DNA of 64,000 nucleotides from Loripinus fragilis (lineage: Eukaryota > Mollusca > Bivalvia > Lucinida > Lucinidae), in contig OZ026522.1 in assembly GCA_964019695.1 (NCBI GenBank), positions 65,061,811-65,125,810 of the forward strand, given 5' to 3'. The translations under genes were made by a program, and so were the position numbers. Shown piece after piece: positions 1-12,523 of this stretch. How positions within the stretch are numbered: the stretch's first letter is position 1; each line of letters opens with the position of its first letter. The notes beneath the pieces were generated by a model. It was given only the letters and a program-made list of their open reading frames with translations. It was not told where the DNA came from and did not search any database.

Positions 1-963
1 GGGACTGCACTGTACTTCTAAGAGATTGTGTGCTTATCAGGTCAAATAAAGTATCCTCCAATATCCCCTTCAGTTAGACCTGTCCAACTTACTTCCACTG
101 GTATTTTCTTGATATGTTTTGGTGGGGTATTCATATTCACACCAGCCATCATTTTGGCCTAGAATCTATCAGCTTGCAATTGTTGCTAAAAATAACCCAT
201 ATGATTGAGAATATACTCACTTAAAAGGCAATCTCGTTCAATATTATTTTAAATGTCACTGTCATGAATGATAGTTGTCTACCCCCATAGGCTTAGGCAT
301 CTTAAAATTACCTGCATACAGGTAAATATCGAGTATTGTTTACTGTCGTCACCATGGACCCAGTCACCTCTTAAACTTATGGTACAGGGAGCCAACTCAT
401 GACAGTAAACAAAACATGATTTATATACAAGGTCCAAACAAAGATGTGCATGCAGACCGATGCATATCTTTTTGGATATCAAATTGAGCTGAAATTGTAA
501 ATAAAATAACAGTACTACACACTGTGCAGATAAACTTCCACACCATGGACGTAAACAAATACAGATAAATACAGACTCCCATTGGATTATTGATTTTTTG
601 AGGCTATAGGTCATGTTTACACTGTACAATGTGAGGTACTGATAACAAAGAATTAATCAAAGCACTGAGAGTACTGATGGAAACGATGTCTTGTGATTTT
701 AGTTCTTGTAGGCTAAGCAGAGTGCATTTTTGTAGATGATATTTAAGGAATATTTGAATTTGTATATTGTATATTTTTCTGACCAATGATGAAGGAAAAG
801 TTTGATATGATTTCTATTTTTAGTTTTTAGTTTTAGCATAACAGAATTTTGAAGGGGCATGCGACAAAATATCAATCTTATCATTTCAAACATGGGTTGG
901 TATGTCTTTAAACCCTATTTCACTTTTAAGCTCTGGTGGCCATTTTGTTATGTGGGATCAAAA
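1..963. other. Non-coding stretch, no gene recognised
   Basis: This AT-rich stretch shows no coding region I can support. A 116-codon minus-strand frame near 279-629 has low-complexity composition, no recognisable domain and no splice context, so it is treated as chance. No SINE, inverted repeat or array was recognised here. Confidence 0.5.
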
Positions 964-1260
964 ATAGTAAGTGAGTATGATCAGGAAATACCACAATCAC
1001 AAACCGCAGACAACCCCGTGGTACCGGGAGGAAGAGCTGCTCAACCATCACAAGACACCAGGAAGACAAATTAAGCAAAGCAACCAGCTCTCTCTCTCTT
1101 CCCCACCAAGATGATTATAATACTAGAATGGACATAAAGTAACGTACAACAAAACATAGAACAATTACAGACTCCCACAATGGGAGTAACAATAAACAAA
1201 AAGTCAACAACAACAGAACCACCGCCTAAGAACGGACAGCAGCCTAAGCCACCGGGGGGG
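964..1260 (+). repeat. Dispersed repeat R1, copy a
   Basis: A block beginning near AGTGAGTATGATCAGGAA recurs at about 53,545-53,945 (interrupted) and, in the opposite orientation, at 62,440-62,580. A shorter remnant lies near 46,965-47,005. The copies can be read as SQ- or PQ-containing peptides in different frames, but the frames are not conserved, so this is a repeat and not an exon. A 14-base G run closes it at 1,254-1,267. The family is unidentified. Confidence 0.55.
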
Positions 1261-1589
1261 GGGGGGGCTTAAATGCATTTTACTGGTACCAAACCTTTTG
1301 CCCATATTTAGCAGAGGGCATTATGCCGAATACATCACTGAAATTATTTTAAGAGTTTGGATTACTGGTTAAGAAGTTTAGATATCTTTTTAGATTTTCC
1401 ATTTGGTTCATTGTTGCCCTATTTTGAGGGTAATGCGATGAATTATTGCAAGCAGGAAACAATTCTTAATGAAAGGTGGTTTATAGCCATTTCCTTTTGC
1501 CTAGCTCTTGATAACATTTTGTTCAGTGGAGCAACCCGTTAACATTTTGCTGACATAGACTTGCATTATAATTGCCTAAAAATTCCAAC

Positions 1590-1775
1590 AAGGGCAATAA
1601 CTAAAGTTTTAAGGGTCGATTTTGACGAAACTTATAGGATATCAGAGTACTTGATACTTATTGTGTACCAAATATGTATCAAATCTGACCAGTAGTTCTG
1701 AGATGTGGATGGACAAAAATGCGACGGACGGACGACGCCAAAACTATATCCCTCCAACTTTGTCAGGGATTATTA
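1590..1775 (+). repeat. Repeat with GACGG tail and terminal hairpin, copy 1
   Basis: The block contains TTTGACGAAACTTATAGGAT, then a GACGGACGGACG stretch, then an imperfect hairpin (ATCCCT...AGGGAT). A diverged copy of the whole block lies at 54,965-55,168. The same modular end closes the tandem arrays at 27.8 and 29.2 kb. The resemblance to bivalve pearl/Helentron-like non-autonomous elements is an inference from architecture. Confidence 0.5.
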
Positions 1776-2238
1776 GATATCAGCATAGCTACATACCTAA
1801 AAAGCTTTTAATATGTTATGTGTTCTGATAATTTTTATCACCTGGTAAAATATCTTGTTTGTTAATTTCTCTGTCAAATGTCTCAAATTTGTTCCAAAAT
1901 GTTCGCTTTTCCATTTTTTAGCCCATTTTGATGTCCGTTTTTGGTAACCATAACAAAGATAAACGTCAATTTAAAAGTTTTACTTTTAAGCTTGGTATAT
2001 TGTTCTAATAAACCAATAAGAACAAAATGGTGAAAAGCATTTTTTAGCCCATATGTGGGCCAAAATAGCACCCCCCTGATGCATGTAGCTCTTTGGCAAT
2101 ATTAACTGTGTATATCTAGCTTATAGTATAGATATAAAAAGAAGATTTATAGATGGTAAACTTAGGTTTCATTAAGAACATTGACAATAAAAAGTAAAAA
2201 AAGCACTTAAAAATAAAAAAGAGCAAAAAAAGAGCCAT

Positions 2239-2569
2239 GACATGTGATTTCCAAAAATGTGGCATTTTGACAAGTGTAAACTTAAGCGTTGCATCGATGA
2301 TCAAGTATAATCACCAATTATAATCGATGATCAATCAAAAACTTCGTTTGATAGTGTTTTTGGTAATAATCGATGATAATTGAAAAACATCACACTTGAT
2401 CCAATTTTAAGCTCCTATTCTAAATATGCAACTTTGCTACAAGGAATAGCAGTTAAATGGAGAGTTAAATGGAGTTTGCTGTCAGGACCAGTTGTGGTAT
2501 TGGCTACTAGCACAAAGGCTCTGATCAGACTTGACCCGAACCTTTGCCGGTCACAGGAAATCTCATGTC
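2239..2569. mobile_element. Inverted-repeat (MITE-like) element, copy 1
   Basis: The left end GACATGTGATTTCC is matched by the inverted right end GGAAATCTCATGTC. The interior carries GTGGCATTTTGACA and a CTGATCAGACTTGAC segment. A better preserved relative lies at 37,201-37,422 with a perfect 32-bp inverted repeat. No coding capacity is visible. Confidence 0.55.
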
Positions 2570-2779
2570 ACCTAATTCCTTGAATTATACCCAAATCAGC
2601 ATTTGTAATTTGTAATATTCTTACAACCACCAGGTTGATTTTTGTGCATAATAGCACAGAGTGTGCTCAAATAGCAAAGGTACAAGCAACAGCAAATTGT
2701 AAATTTGCAAGCAATTTGTTGACAAAATTTTTAAACAATATAATGTCTGGTTTCAGCGACTATTTAGACTTCTTACAGA

Positions 2780-3700
2780 TCAAACATAATATAGAGTTTG
2801 TCAAAAAGCAAATAAAGCATTTTCACATGCTTCTACAAAATATACTGTTTGGTTTTTTGTTTATTTTGATTCTTTACGTCCCATCAACAATCTTTCAGTT
2901 ATAAAGGGACAGGTCTTCCTGGGTTGAAACCAGTACTAAGCTAGGATAAATGTGTCTTGCGCAAGGACACAGTGCAGTGACGCTGTTGAGGCTCGAGTCT
3001 GGGCCCCTTCATCTCGAGTCAAGCACTCTACCACTGAGCCACTGCATATACATATCTTTAACAAACATGCACTTTGTAAAAAAAATTAACTCATTGTGCT
3101 ACCAATGTTTATTTTAGGACACAAGGCTGTGACTCTCGGTGGGTGAAATTATTCTGGACTTCAAAACTATATGCAATGACACAATGACAATACATGCGTT
3201 ACCTCAGACCTACATACAATGACTAGAAACATGTATACAATCTATACATAAACTCAACTATCGTATGGCAGTACTGTTATTTAGTAGATAACAGCATGTT
3301 ATACAAAGTAGATCTTGCACAAAAGATTATTGCATAGAGTTTAATATCAAGTTTGTGCAAATGTGAATAAAGCATTTTCACACATTTCCTTTACTTGGCA
3401 TATGCAAAATATACTTATCTATAATGAACATACACTTTGCTGAGAAAAATTCTAATCCATGTGCTACCAATGGTTATCTTAGGACACAATGATGTGACGC
3501 TTGATGGGCGCAATTATCTACTTCAGAACTATATGCAAAGACACATTGACTATACATTATTTCAGACCTATATGAAATGACTAGAAACATTCATACAATC
3601 TATACATAAATTTAACTATCATATGGCATTACTGTTATTCAGTAGATAACATCATGTCATACATAGTAGCTCTTACAGAAGTGATCATTTCATGAGAAAT
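2780..3700. repeat. Tandem duplication of a ~360 bp unit
   Basis: Unit 1 (2,780-2,848 plus 3,050-3,340) and unit 2 (3,341-3,700) align through shared segments such as AATAAAGCATTTTCACA, GTGCTACCAATG and CTAGAAACAT. A SINE has inserted in unit 1 between AAAATATACT and TATCTTTAAC. That point is uninterrupted in unit 2, which defines the empty site. No protein is encoded. Confidence 0.65.
2852..3047 (-). mobile_element. SINE-A copy 1 (tRNA-derived)
   Basis: Read on the minus strand, it has a tRNA-like head with an A-box-like GTGGCTCAGTGG and a degenerate B box, followed by a body ending in a segment whose plus-strand form reads TTTACGTCCCATCAACAATC. It is the most diverged of the complete copies. 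It lies inside unit 1 of the local tandem duplication. Confidence 0.75.
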
Positions 3701-4385
3701 TTAAAAAAAAATTATTGCTTTACTTCAAAGAGTGTTTAAGAGTGTTTAGAGTCAAAGAGACTCTATGATGGTTCCGACTTAAAGATTTATCTATTGATGA
3801 GATGATAGAGGCCTGATACTTTGGCTGTTTGTCGGGCCCACTGGGGTTTACCTGTTGGATTTCTTTTGCTCCAGTATTCAGTTTTATTTACTGTTGAGTC
3901 CTTATCTTTGCTTTATCTCCTTGTTATATCTTGATTTATATGTTTTAGGAGATGATGCATTGATAAGTTAGGGGTCTTTCATGCAATACAAATATCTATG
4001 TGTCTTGATCCACATCTGAATTAAGGGTGAGGTTGGCGCCGTTAAACCGGTTTAAGCCCTCTAGTAAAATATTTTACTGACCGTTCCAAGGCGGTACTTC
4101 TTTTGTGGATCTTTTGTTTTTTGTTCTGTCTTGTGTTTGCTATGTCTTTGTGTGCATCTGTTTATATGTGCTTTGCGGTCACCTGCTGGGAAAGGACTGA
4201 CCTCTTGGCTCTCGTTTGTGGTGTCTTACTGTGAGTTTGTCACTCTCCCATTGGTATCCTGTGTCAGGTGTGGTACTTGATTGTATTGATTCCTGATCTT
4301 TGCACCCTTACTTACTTTTATTCCAATTGTGTTTCTTGTCACCAAAGAGTTATTTAACTTCTGGCTATGACATTATTTTTTTACA

Positions 4386-4535
4386 TGATTTGTTTGTTTG
4401 ATTTGATTCTTTACGTCCCATCAACAATATTTCAGTTAAACAGGGACGGGCTCAAGGACCACGACGCAGTGACGCCGGTGAATCTTGAACCCTCAGTCTC
4501 GAGTCAAGCACTCTACCACTGAGCCTCTGCGCTCC
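4386..4535 (-). mobile_element. SINE-A copy 2, internally deleted
   Basis: It shares the SINE-A tail and tRNA-like head, but lacks about 44 bp of body (the segment around the conserved CTTCCTGGGTTGAACC), joining ACGGG directly to CTCAAGGACC. This is a non-coding pol III-type retroposon relic. Confidence 0.75.
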
Positions 4536-5208
4536 CTTTTTGACATGATATATTCCACTGAATAACAGTAACATCAAATGAAAAAATAATGTTATGGCCA
4601 CAGGTTGCATAATTTTGATACAAAGAAGTTATGTTAATAACAATGTAAATTTTCTTTGAAATAAACCAGCCTTGGAGGTGTTAATTTCGCAATAGAGTTC
4701 ATATGATGAGAGAATCTTCCATTTGTGCCCATTTCAAATCATTTTTTTAAACTAACCGAAGGCTGAGCCTGTCTAAACTGATTGACTTAAGCTTTAAGTA
4801 TTTGGTCAACATTATTCAGTCTAGTCAGACTCCTCCCACAGAGGAAGGCAAAGAAAAGAATATACTTCCTGGCCCCCATCCCTCAACAAAGTTTGACAAG
4901 TAAATTTAATCCTGCCAACAATAAAGGAACCATCTCTCAGAAACCTTCTGCAGAAAATAAAATGCCCCACTCTACCACCTTGTTATGAAATGATAACTTG
5001 TGTAAGACCCTCTATAAAATACATAGAACAAATCAGAACGAATGGAATAAGAGACCCTATTTCTGCTTGTTAAAGTACCATCAGCACATCAAAGAACAAA
5101 CATAAGAGTCCCTGTCAAGGCTAGTCACCAAGCCATTTTCTATTTCATCCTTGCTGGGAATCTATCTTAATATATTATCCCAAGGAATCATAGTTAGTTG
5201 GATTTATA
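4536..5208. other. Non-coding stretch
   Basis: No gene, SINE or inverted repeat was recognised. The sequence is AT-rich with no long open frame. Confidence 0.4.
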
Positions 5209-5214
5209 ATACGG

Positions 5215-5312
5215 TAAATCTTGTATTAGTTCGTACACTCGAATAGTTCGTTAAATGTCATGTATTAGTTCGTACACTGGTCATTTTTTATATGCAATTC
5301 TATTAGTTCGTA
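5215..5312. repeat. Three copies of an ATTAGTTCGTACAC motif
   Basis: The motif (TGT)ATTAGTTCGTACAC occurs at about 5,224, 5,263 and, as the variant ATTAGTTCGTATAC, 5,300. It could be one end of a DNA transposon with repeated terminal motifs. No inverted partner was found downstream, so the element is unidentified. Confidence 0.4.
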
Positions 5313-5329
5313 TACAACGTTTTTTTTTC

Positions 5330-6880
5330 TTCATTGGTGCTTGTTTTTAATCAGCGTGGCTGTCTACGATATGTTCCTGTTAACTTTCGCGTGCTTACAC
5401 CAAACAGACATTTTCGTCTGTCAATCTAACGACTTCGGTCGCTAACGTAAATCCAGCATTGACGTCGCATGTTAATAACATTAAAATTTGTTTTCTGAAA
5501 TCGAGCGAATGCTAATTTACACGCCCTATGTCGCCGATGCGTCGGAGAAATATTCTGTACGGTCATTACAAAAAGTGTCCTTAGAATAATGGAAAGTTAC
5601 ATTTTACTTCTGTGTCATATATCTTTTATAATCGGACACCCAAGCCGCGTGCGACCCGGAAAGCATTTTTATACTTGTGCAGCTCGGACCCGACACGAAA
5701 TCAACTTGCGCGGTGCCTCACATAAACTGGTACCAGAATATTTCGTAAATAGCCTGCTGGTACTTATGACAAGGCCCAGGAGAGCATGTGCGTTTGCGCA
5801 ATCTCATCAGGGTCCCGCTGCTCACTAACATAAAGTTTGAAGTGGTTGAAGACTCAGCATGCTCAGACCAAATCAAATTCTAGATATCTACGTACGTTTT
5901 GTTTTATATAGTTGAATATCAATTTCGGTTTTCTGAGCGTAAATAACTCAATAAATGTAGTAATAACGGCTTTTCCTAGATTCAAACAAATGGAACATTT
6001 TAACAAATTGTTTAGCCGATCGTGGCGTGTCTTGCTGTCCTCATGAAACTTCATACGGAAGGTCCTGAGAGTTCATGATTACCGAGATAGTGTACGCACA
6101 GACGCACAAACCGAGCATAATTTGATTGTATCATGATTCTAGGTCTTGATGAATGGCACATCCATGAAATAAGCCAGTTCATGAGATTATGGTACCTATC
6201 GCATATGCGAGCAGCGAAGGCTCAAACGAGCCTGTGCATCTGCGGAAAATCGTCAGCGCCTTCAGGCTTAACTTCGAGCATAGAAGGAATGTAGATGAAG
6301 GTACGTTCATTAATTTAGGATAATAGCCCCACTAGGTGGCTGTGAATTTGAAAACAGGAAGAATTCGCTTTATTTTAACCACCACGCATCTATTGATGTA
6401 TGTATCCCGACTTTCAATATATTATTAGTTTTCATGAACAGTCAGACCGTGTGTCTTTTTTGGAAGGAAAAGTCTTCCAATATGGATGGATTTTCCTTCC
6501 ATTTAGTTTTTTTACAGAAAATTGGAAGGTCTTTATAACATCCATCTTAATGAAAACAGCAAAAGACCTTGAGATCATCCGCGGTGACATACATATCAGA
6601 ATTTGCAAAAATCCTTACCACACGTCTGTAGATGTTTTACCCCGACTTTGTTGTATGAGACCAACAAAGTCGCAGATCAGCCTGGGTACCGCACATTCTT
6701 ATCAGCGCCTTTGTTATGAATACAAAAATTAAACATTTTGTCGGGCCTGGTCTGGGTCAAACCTGTCTGCTAATAATATCAGCCGCAGACATGAAGATCA
6801 AATCCGCCGCTTTCATGCCACGTGCTGTTTTAAGAGTTGGGTAGCACGTGGTGCATTGGCGCATAACAAAAAACATAATT
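5330..6880. other. Non-coding stretch with short chance frames
   Basis: Several open frames of 60-110 codons occur (for example 5,589-5,828 and 6,400-6,732), but none shows a recognisable domain or convincing exon borders. Composition is slightly more GC-rich than the surroundings. No gene is called. Confidence 0.35.
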
Positions 6881-6889
6881 GCTCAGCTG

Positions 6890-7154
6890 CATGCGCGGAT
6901 CCAGAAAAGGGGTCCAACTTTGACAACTTTTTTTTAATTGATGATGGGAGAGAGGATCCAAACACCACTATATGCGGGTCATCATTGGCCCGCCAGCGAA
7001 ACACCATTTAAATGGCGTTTCGCTGGCGTGCCGCTGATGGCCCAACATCGAATGCTGGCTTGGTAGCTTTGTTATTTTAAAGGGAACCGGACCAGTATGC
7101 TAATAAACCCTATTTTTCAGGGGTGGGGTCTGTCCCCCTCTGGATCCGCCCATG
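6890..7154. mobile_element. CATGCGCGGATCCAG-type MITE, copy 1
   Basis: The element opens CATGCGCGGATCCAG and closes CTGGATCCGCCCATG. It is bounded by AGCTG (6,885-6,889) and AGCTA (7,155-7,159), a 5-bp target duplication with one mismatch. Inside, at about 6,973-7,050, is a long palindrome around GGCGTTTCGCTGGCG. It has no coding capacity. Confidence 0.7.
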
Positions 7155-7498
7155 AGCTATCTGGCATGAAAAGACAATTTCTGTAAACTCATCACTTTCG
7201 CTCATTGCGATCGCGTACACGTTCGCAAACATGTGATATAAATTGTTTTGGATCTCGGAAATTTACTTTACAAATTCAAACTATCAATGCCCCACAATTT
7301 TATCAAATGGCGGGCGACAGCCTGAACTCCTTTTTTTTTAAATTTCCAGTGGGTGCATAAAAGGCCTCGATACACCGTCACAAAACCGAAAAATCGCACC
7401 GGAAATTCACTTTTTTTTCTTAACGACGTGAAGAGCATTAGACGCTAGTAGTCAAAGATGAGCCTGTGCATCCAACACTGTTGACTTTACGGTAGTAT

Positions 7499-7815
7499 CA
7501 TGCGCGGATCCAGGAATTTTTGTCATGGGGGGGGGGGGGGTAGGGGGCTCCAGGCTCAACTGACAGAGAAAAAACACTCTGATAACGTTGTCTTAGGCAT
7601 CAGCCTTTTACGATTTTACAGAGGGGTCCAATAATTTATTTTAAGGAAAACTATAATTTTTTAAGGGTTCAGAGGGGGTCTATCATTTTTCAGGGGAGGG
7701 GGGTCCAAATTTTTCCAGGGGGTGTGGGGTCCAAATGCTAATTTCAATTGAAACCTATAGAATTTTTGATTTTCCAGGTGGTCCGGGCCCCCATACCCCT
7801 CTGGATCCGCGCATG
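7499..7815. mobile_element. CATGCGCGGATCCAG-type MITE, copy 2
   Basis: It has the same termini as the neighbouring copy and is flanked by AGTAT and CGTAT (four of five bases match). The interior is rich in G runs (13 or so near 7,529) and CCCCT stretches. A minus-strand frame at 7,661-7,924 runs through it and beyond; it is not a gene. Confidence 0.7.
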
Positions 7816-9800
7816 CGTATGATAGATCCACTTGCGATATCCAAATTTTCAAGTCAACAGTAAAGCCAATCCCGAAGAACAGGTTTTTTTTCATGCAATT
7901 GTTCATTTTCCATTCCCGTAGCATCTAGTGACACCTCAAAACATGATGAGGTAAATGATTCTGCAATATGTTAGTGGAAAACAAATGTTGAGATCTCGGA
8001 CCCTGGTCCGAGTTGAGACACAGTGATTATCGCGACTTTTAGTCAACTATTGATGGTTTCAGTCTTTCATTATGTATATAAGACTAGGCCTTGATTTCTG
8101 GCATCAGTTTTAGAAAAACGGGCTGTCCAATGTTGTCAAATAACGTTCATGCTAGATACATTACCATAACATACCATGCATAAGCTGGGTGCTTAAGATC
8201 AAGCAACATACTCGCTGGAAGAATGTGTTTAATGGTAAAAAAATGACAGTTCAAACGTAAATAATCAGATCTTAGAACAAATCTACATGGATATGCTCGA
8301 GAAGCTCAAAATGGAAGCATGCAGTGTGCAAGAACACATACAATAATATGGCTAAACAACCGCCAGCTTTTTTGAAAAGCTAATACTTGTGTAAATTTAC
8401 TCGATGATGATATTGTTGCGCGAAACGAAACGAAAGTTAAGGTGTATTTATTTTATTATTATTATTCGTTTCTGTCTATCGACAGTGTCTTTTCATGCAA
8501 TTGACTTAATTTCAAACGCCACTGCTATCATTCTGTCCATAAAAACTTATACCTAGCGCACTATATTTTTAGAACTATTTTAGTGGCGGTCAGGTTCATA
8601 AAGGGCGGGAAAACATTAGCAATCCACAAGAAAACGTGTCTTCTTCACGTTTATGACAAAAGGACAGGGCTGCGTTTATTGTCCGTCTCGTAATGTTTAA
8701 AAGCAAAGAAAAGTATAATGATAAAAAACGATTGCAAGATATTGTGCTTTTAACTGCAATATCTGGCTGCATCATAGATATTGCAAGCGGTTCTTCGTCG
8801 TACAAGAGCAGGTTTTCTCATGCTAAGGCATTGTTTTTCTGACGCTCGTTTGAGGCATCCAATGGGGTTTACTGATTTGCGAATTTGTCCCAAATTTTTA
8901 CCAATTAGCGTCTTCATAAAACTCATTTTTACCAGTAAGCACATTCAGCATTACAGAATAATTTTTTTTTATCACTGATTTCTCTTAAATTAAACTGATT
9001 AAAGCGTAATTTTAACAAACGAAACACTGATTTTTAAGGTACCCCGTTGAGACCCTCTCCGTTTGATGTACAAATAAACTTATAATTCTGTTTCAATCAT
9101 ATGTAAGCTTTCAATAATCAAGTTTTCAAGCACAACAACGTTTTTCTGACCGTTGGGTTTACATTTCAGAGCTGAAAACCGCAACAAACTAATAAAATAC
9201 CAATATTGTTTTTGTCTAGCAGCAGGACAAGGGTTGTTTGCATTAAGGACATTTGGTTCCCAGCGACTTACACAGGCTGTAACGGTATAGGTAGCGGACT
9301 GGGTAGCAATGTTGAACGGGGGTTCGATGATATGGGGATTTTGTGTGTATTTTGTGTATATGATACCATTGGAAACAGATGTTTTGAGAAAACATCGTTT
9401 CCAAAAAAACATGATGAAAGAATTTTCATTGTTACAAAAACATTATGGAATGAAATGAAATAAAATGAAGCAACAGCAACAAAAAACACAACCAATAAAA
9501 ACTTAGGATTATATGGTGGAATTCTAACCGCGATGTCTTGAGATAAAACTAGCAATCCGGTATTCTACTCAATCATACAAGTATATCTGCTCAAATGCTT
9601 CATTGAGCTGACCAGAAAACCCTTGACCACAGCTTTTTATAAATATACTATGCAAAATAAATTTAGCAATTGTTTTCTATGGATGAGCCCATCCACATCA
9701 GATCTCAAGGTTCATATTTTGTAATGAAGATAATAAGCGCTGATCATCTGATAAAAATTTCCATTTAAAAAATTACAGAAATACCAAATGCAGCGGCTGT
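7816..9800. other. Non-coding stretch
   Basis: No gene is supported. A short palindrome (TCTCGGACCCTGGTCCGAG) occurs at about 7,993-8,011. Overlapping frames at 8.6-9.5 kb on both strands lack domain signals and are treated as chance. Confidence 0.4.
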
Positions 9801-9802
9801 GC

Positions 9803-10151
9803 TAAAGTGACGTTAGATTTTAAGACTAACAGGTAACATGAGTATTTCGGAATTAAGCCAAAACCATTTTCAAGCGGTTGTTTGGTCACTAAAAACCAAA
9901 AAAACACAGCAAAAGCTGCAATTTGCTGAACTTCCTTCCAGAATTAAGCACCAAGTTTTCAGAATTTGACGTTTTTATTAATGCTTTTACGTTATTGACT
10001 TATAACAGTGTTTCTAGTCGGTATCTCTTGAACCACATTAACAAGTATAACTGTTTGATACCTTCCATCACATTCAGACAAATAATGCTGAATGAAACAT
10101 CTCTATGGCTACAGAGCACGAGCTGAAAGATACAATCTAACGTCACCGTTA
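9803..10151. mobile_element. MITE-like element with GTGACGTTAGATT ends
   Basis: GTGACGTTAGATT near 9,807 is matched by its inverted copy AATCTAACGTCAC ending near 10,145. TAA-type bases flank both sides. The element is about 340 bp with no coding capacity. The superfamily is undetermined. Confidence 0.5.
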
Positions 10152-10777
10152 TTTCAGAACGCTTCGCACCATTTTTCTGTAACTGAAGGTTTTAATCACC
10201 CATAAGATGAGTTACATTGTAAGCCTATGATATCTTTGCAAACTGATTCTCTGTTGAATTGAAACATGTTTTGACGTCATTGACAGCAGCTGATGTTTTT
10301 AGCATAAAATCTCTATCACATCTGTCACATAACCAAAAGTTTTTATAGGGGTATGATGCATGAGGAAGATGAAAGACCACCAAACGAAAATCCACTTGCT
10401 TATTATTTTAGCATTACCTACAATGGATGGGATTTTTTCTCACTGATCCCCTTTGCAAAAGTTGCTCTCCCCGAATGCTAATTTCCAGGATGAAGTCTGT
10501 TAAGTCATGGTTTCATTTGCCTAAAATCCTGTTCTGACCACTGTCACGAAAATTATTCGAAACTGCACCAAGATGAGCAAAATAATACGTAAAACATAAA
10601 AAATTGCTAAAATATATTGTGCATAGTATAGCTTAATGTTGATAAACACCATAATCTCAACAAACGCCACTTTATAATACCAAAAATTAAGTATGTCGTT
10701 TCAAAGGTGAGCTTTGGTTCCCTGTTCCGTTAACTTAACAGGTAAACGGGACAATGCAAGTGACGTACATTAGGCCT

Positions 10778-11348
10778 ACAGTATTACTTGACTTTTCGCT
10801 TTCTGTAAAGGCGGAGCCTCATGAATTCGTAATTAGGACTGGTCAACTTTAAGCATAGGTGAAAGCTGAAAATGAGGCGTGGTTTTATTCAAAAGTAACT
10901 GTATCATCTTGCGCCATTACCTCAATATAGACACAAAATACATTATTTAGTCCTTTAAACGCCAGCAAAATTACTGCATCTGAAAATGTTTATTGAACAT
11001 AAGCATAGAGGCAAACATTGTGGATCCAGATCAGACTGCTCCTACAGGAGCAGTCTGATCTGGGTCAACACTGTTTGTCTATGTGGCTTCAAATATTTTA
11101 GTGGACGACAAAAACATACATTTTGTGATTACGCGCTTTAAGGGTTAATAAATGTGAGTTCAGTGTGTATATGGTTAGGATTTTCATGAAATGCACGAAC
11201 GTTTGCTCGGCCCAAAAAGCTTATTAACTCTTCACCACATTAATAAAACCTGATTTCCCTAACTAGCAGATGAAATAGCCGAACCACGCCCAGATATGAA
11301 TATTAAAGTTGCAACCTTTACAGTAAGCGAAAAGTCAAGTAATAGTGT
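10778..11348. mobile_element. 571-bp inverted-repeat element
   Basis: The 34-bp arms (10,778-10,811 and 11,315-11,348) match at 32 of 34 positions; the left arm begins ACAGTATTACTTGACTTTTC. The interior is non-coding and contains a GATCAG hairpin at 11,023-11,066. The structure fits a non-autonomous DNA transposon, but no clear target duplication was identified. Confidence 0.65.
11023..11066. repeat. GATCAG hairpin
   Basis: AGATCAGACTGCTCCT and its exact inverse are separated by two bases, giving a 16-bp perfect stem. The flanks extend the pairing imperfectly. It belongs to the dispersed GATCAG hairpin family seen throughout the window. Confidence 0.7.
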
Positions 11349-11606
11349 GGTAAACCTATAGTGTGAAATGAATGTATTCTTTCCATCACCTTTATAACTG
11401 GTATAATTAAAACATTCAAGTCCTAAAAACCCGGACTTTTCCACTTCTTGCTTAGTTTCCAAAGGAAATACTAACGAAGCTGATTCCCTTGAAAGTCAAT
11501 GTCAGAAAAATATTCTAAACAACACTCTTAATTTTTCTGATCTTAATACATGTATGGTCTTGAAATGAAATATGTGTATTTTGTTGATTATTTAGCAAAC
11601 ATATCA

Positions 11607-11751
11607 TTTGTTTGATTTGATTCTCTACGTCCCATCAACAATCTTTCAGTTAAACAGGGATGGGTCTTCCTGGGTTGAACCAGTACTAAGCTTGGATAAA
11701 TGTGTCTTGCTCAAGGATCACAACGCAGTGACGCCGGTGAGGCTCAAACCA
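11607..11751 (-). mobile_element. SINE-A copy 3, head-truncated, with target duplication
   Basis: The SINE-A tail and body are present, but the tRNA-like head is missing. The insertion is flanked by an exact 11-bp duplication, CAAACATATCA (11,596-11,606 and 11,752-11,762). The uninterrupted target is visible in the second unit of the surrounding tandem duplication. Confidence 0.85.
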
Positions 11752-12523
11752 CAAACATATCATCCAATCTTGAAGGTAACATATGACATCACAATAACAC
11801 CAACAATAAACATTATTAACTTGTGCACTGATCAATAGTTTACCCCAGAACGGGTGGGTAGGTGGGGGTGGGGGCGTACTACCCATGAGAATTAGAATTT
11901 TTGAAAAATTTGTCGTCTAATTCCCTATCCATGAGTCAGAAAAGTGAGTTGAAAACCATTGGGGGTGTCTCAGAATTTACAAATACCATGTACTTTCTTA
12001 TAGAATGCCCCAGTGATAAAGTGGTCTGTCAAATTTCCAGGAAATTTGTGATTGATTTTTTGCTGGCCATTTCCAGGACCCAGACCCCAAACCTCACCTT
12101 GGGGAAAACATTGTCAAACAACTTTCATAATTACCTGTAAAGTGTGAAATGAATTCATTCGTTCCATCATCTTGAACTGGTTTATAGAATCTATACGAAA
12201 TCAAAATATTCAAGTCCTGAAACATGGACCTTTAAGTTTCCAAAGGTAAATGCACCTTTCCTAAATACTACCAAAGCTGATTGGTCCCTTGAAATTCAAT
12301 ACCGGAACGGAAAAATGTTCTGAACAGCACTCTTAAATTTTTCTGATCAAAGAAGATCATTAATGTTCCTCATACAAAATAAAAGCATCGCTTAATTTTC
12401 TTTTTTTTAATCCATCGCTAGCAACTCAATTCCTGTTATTTCAATATTTATTATTTTCATGCTAGGTAATTTTGCATACTTAATGTCAGCTGCAGATTTT
12501 TTTCAAAATTGACTTTTTCTGTG

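Noticed and set aside
279..629. 116-codon minus-strand gene
   Set aside because: Cys/Leu-rich chance frame with no domain and no supporting context.
3780..4340. Possible non-LTR retrotransposon 3' region
   Set aside because: GGTTGGCGCCGTTAAACCGG and nearby T-rich sequence look repeat-like, but no coding block, tail or second copy in this window supports a call.
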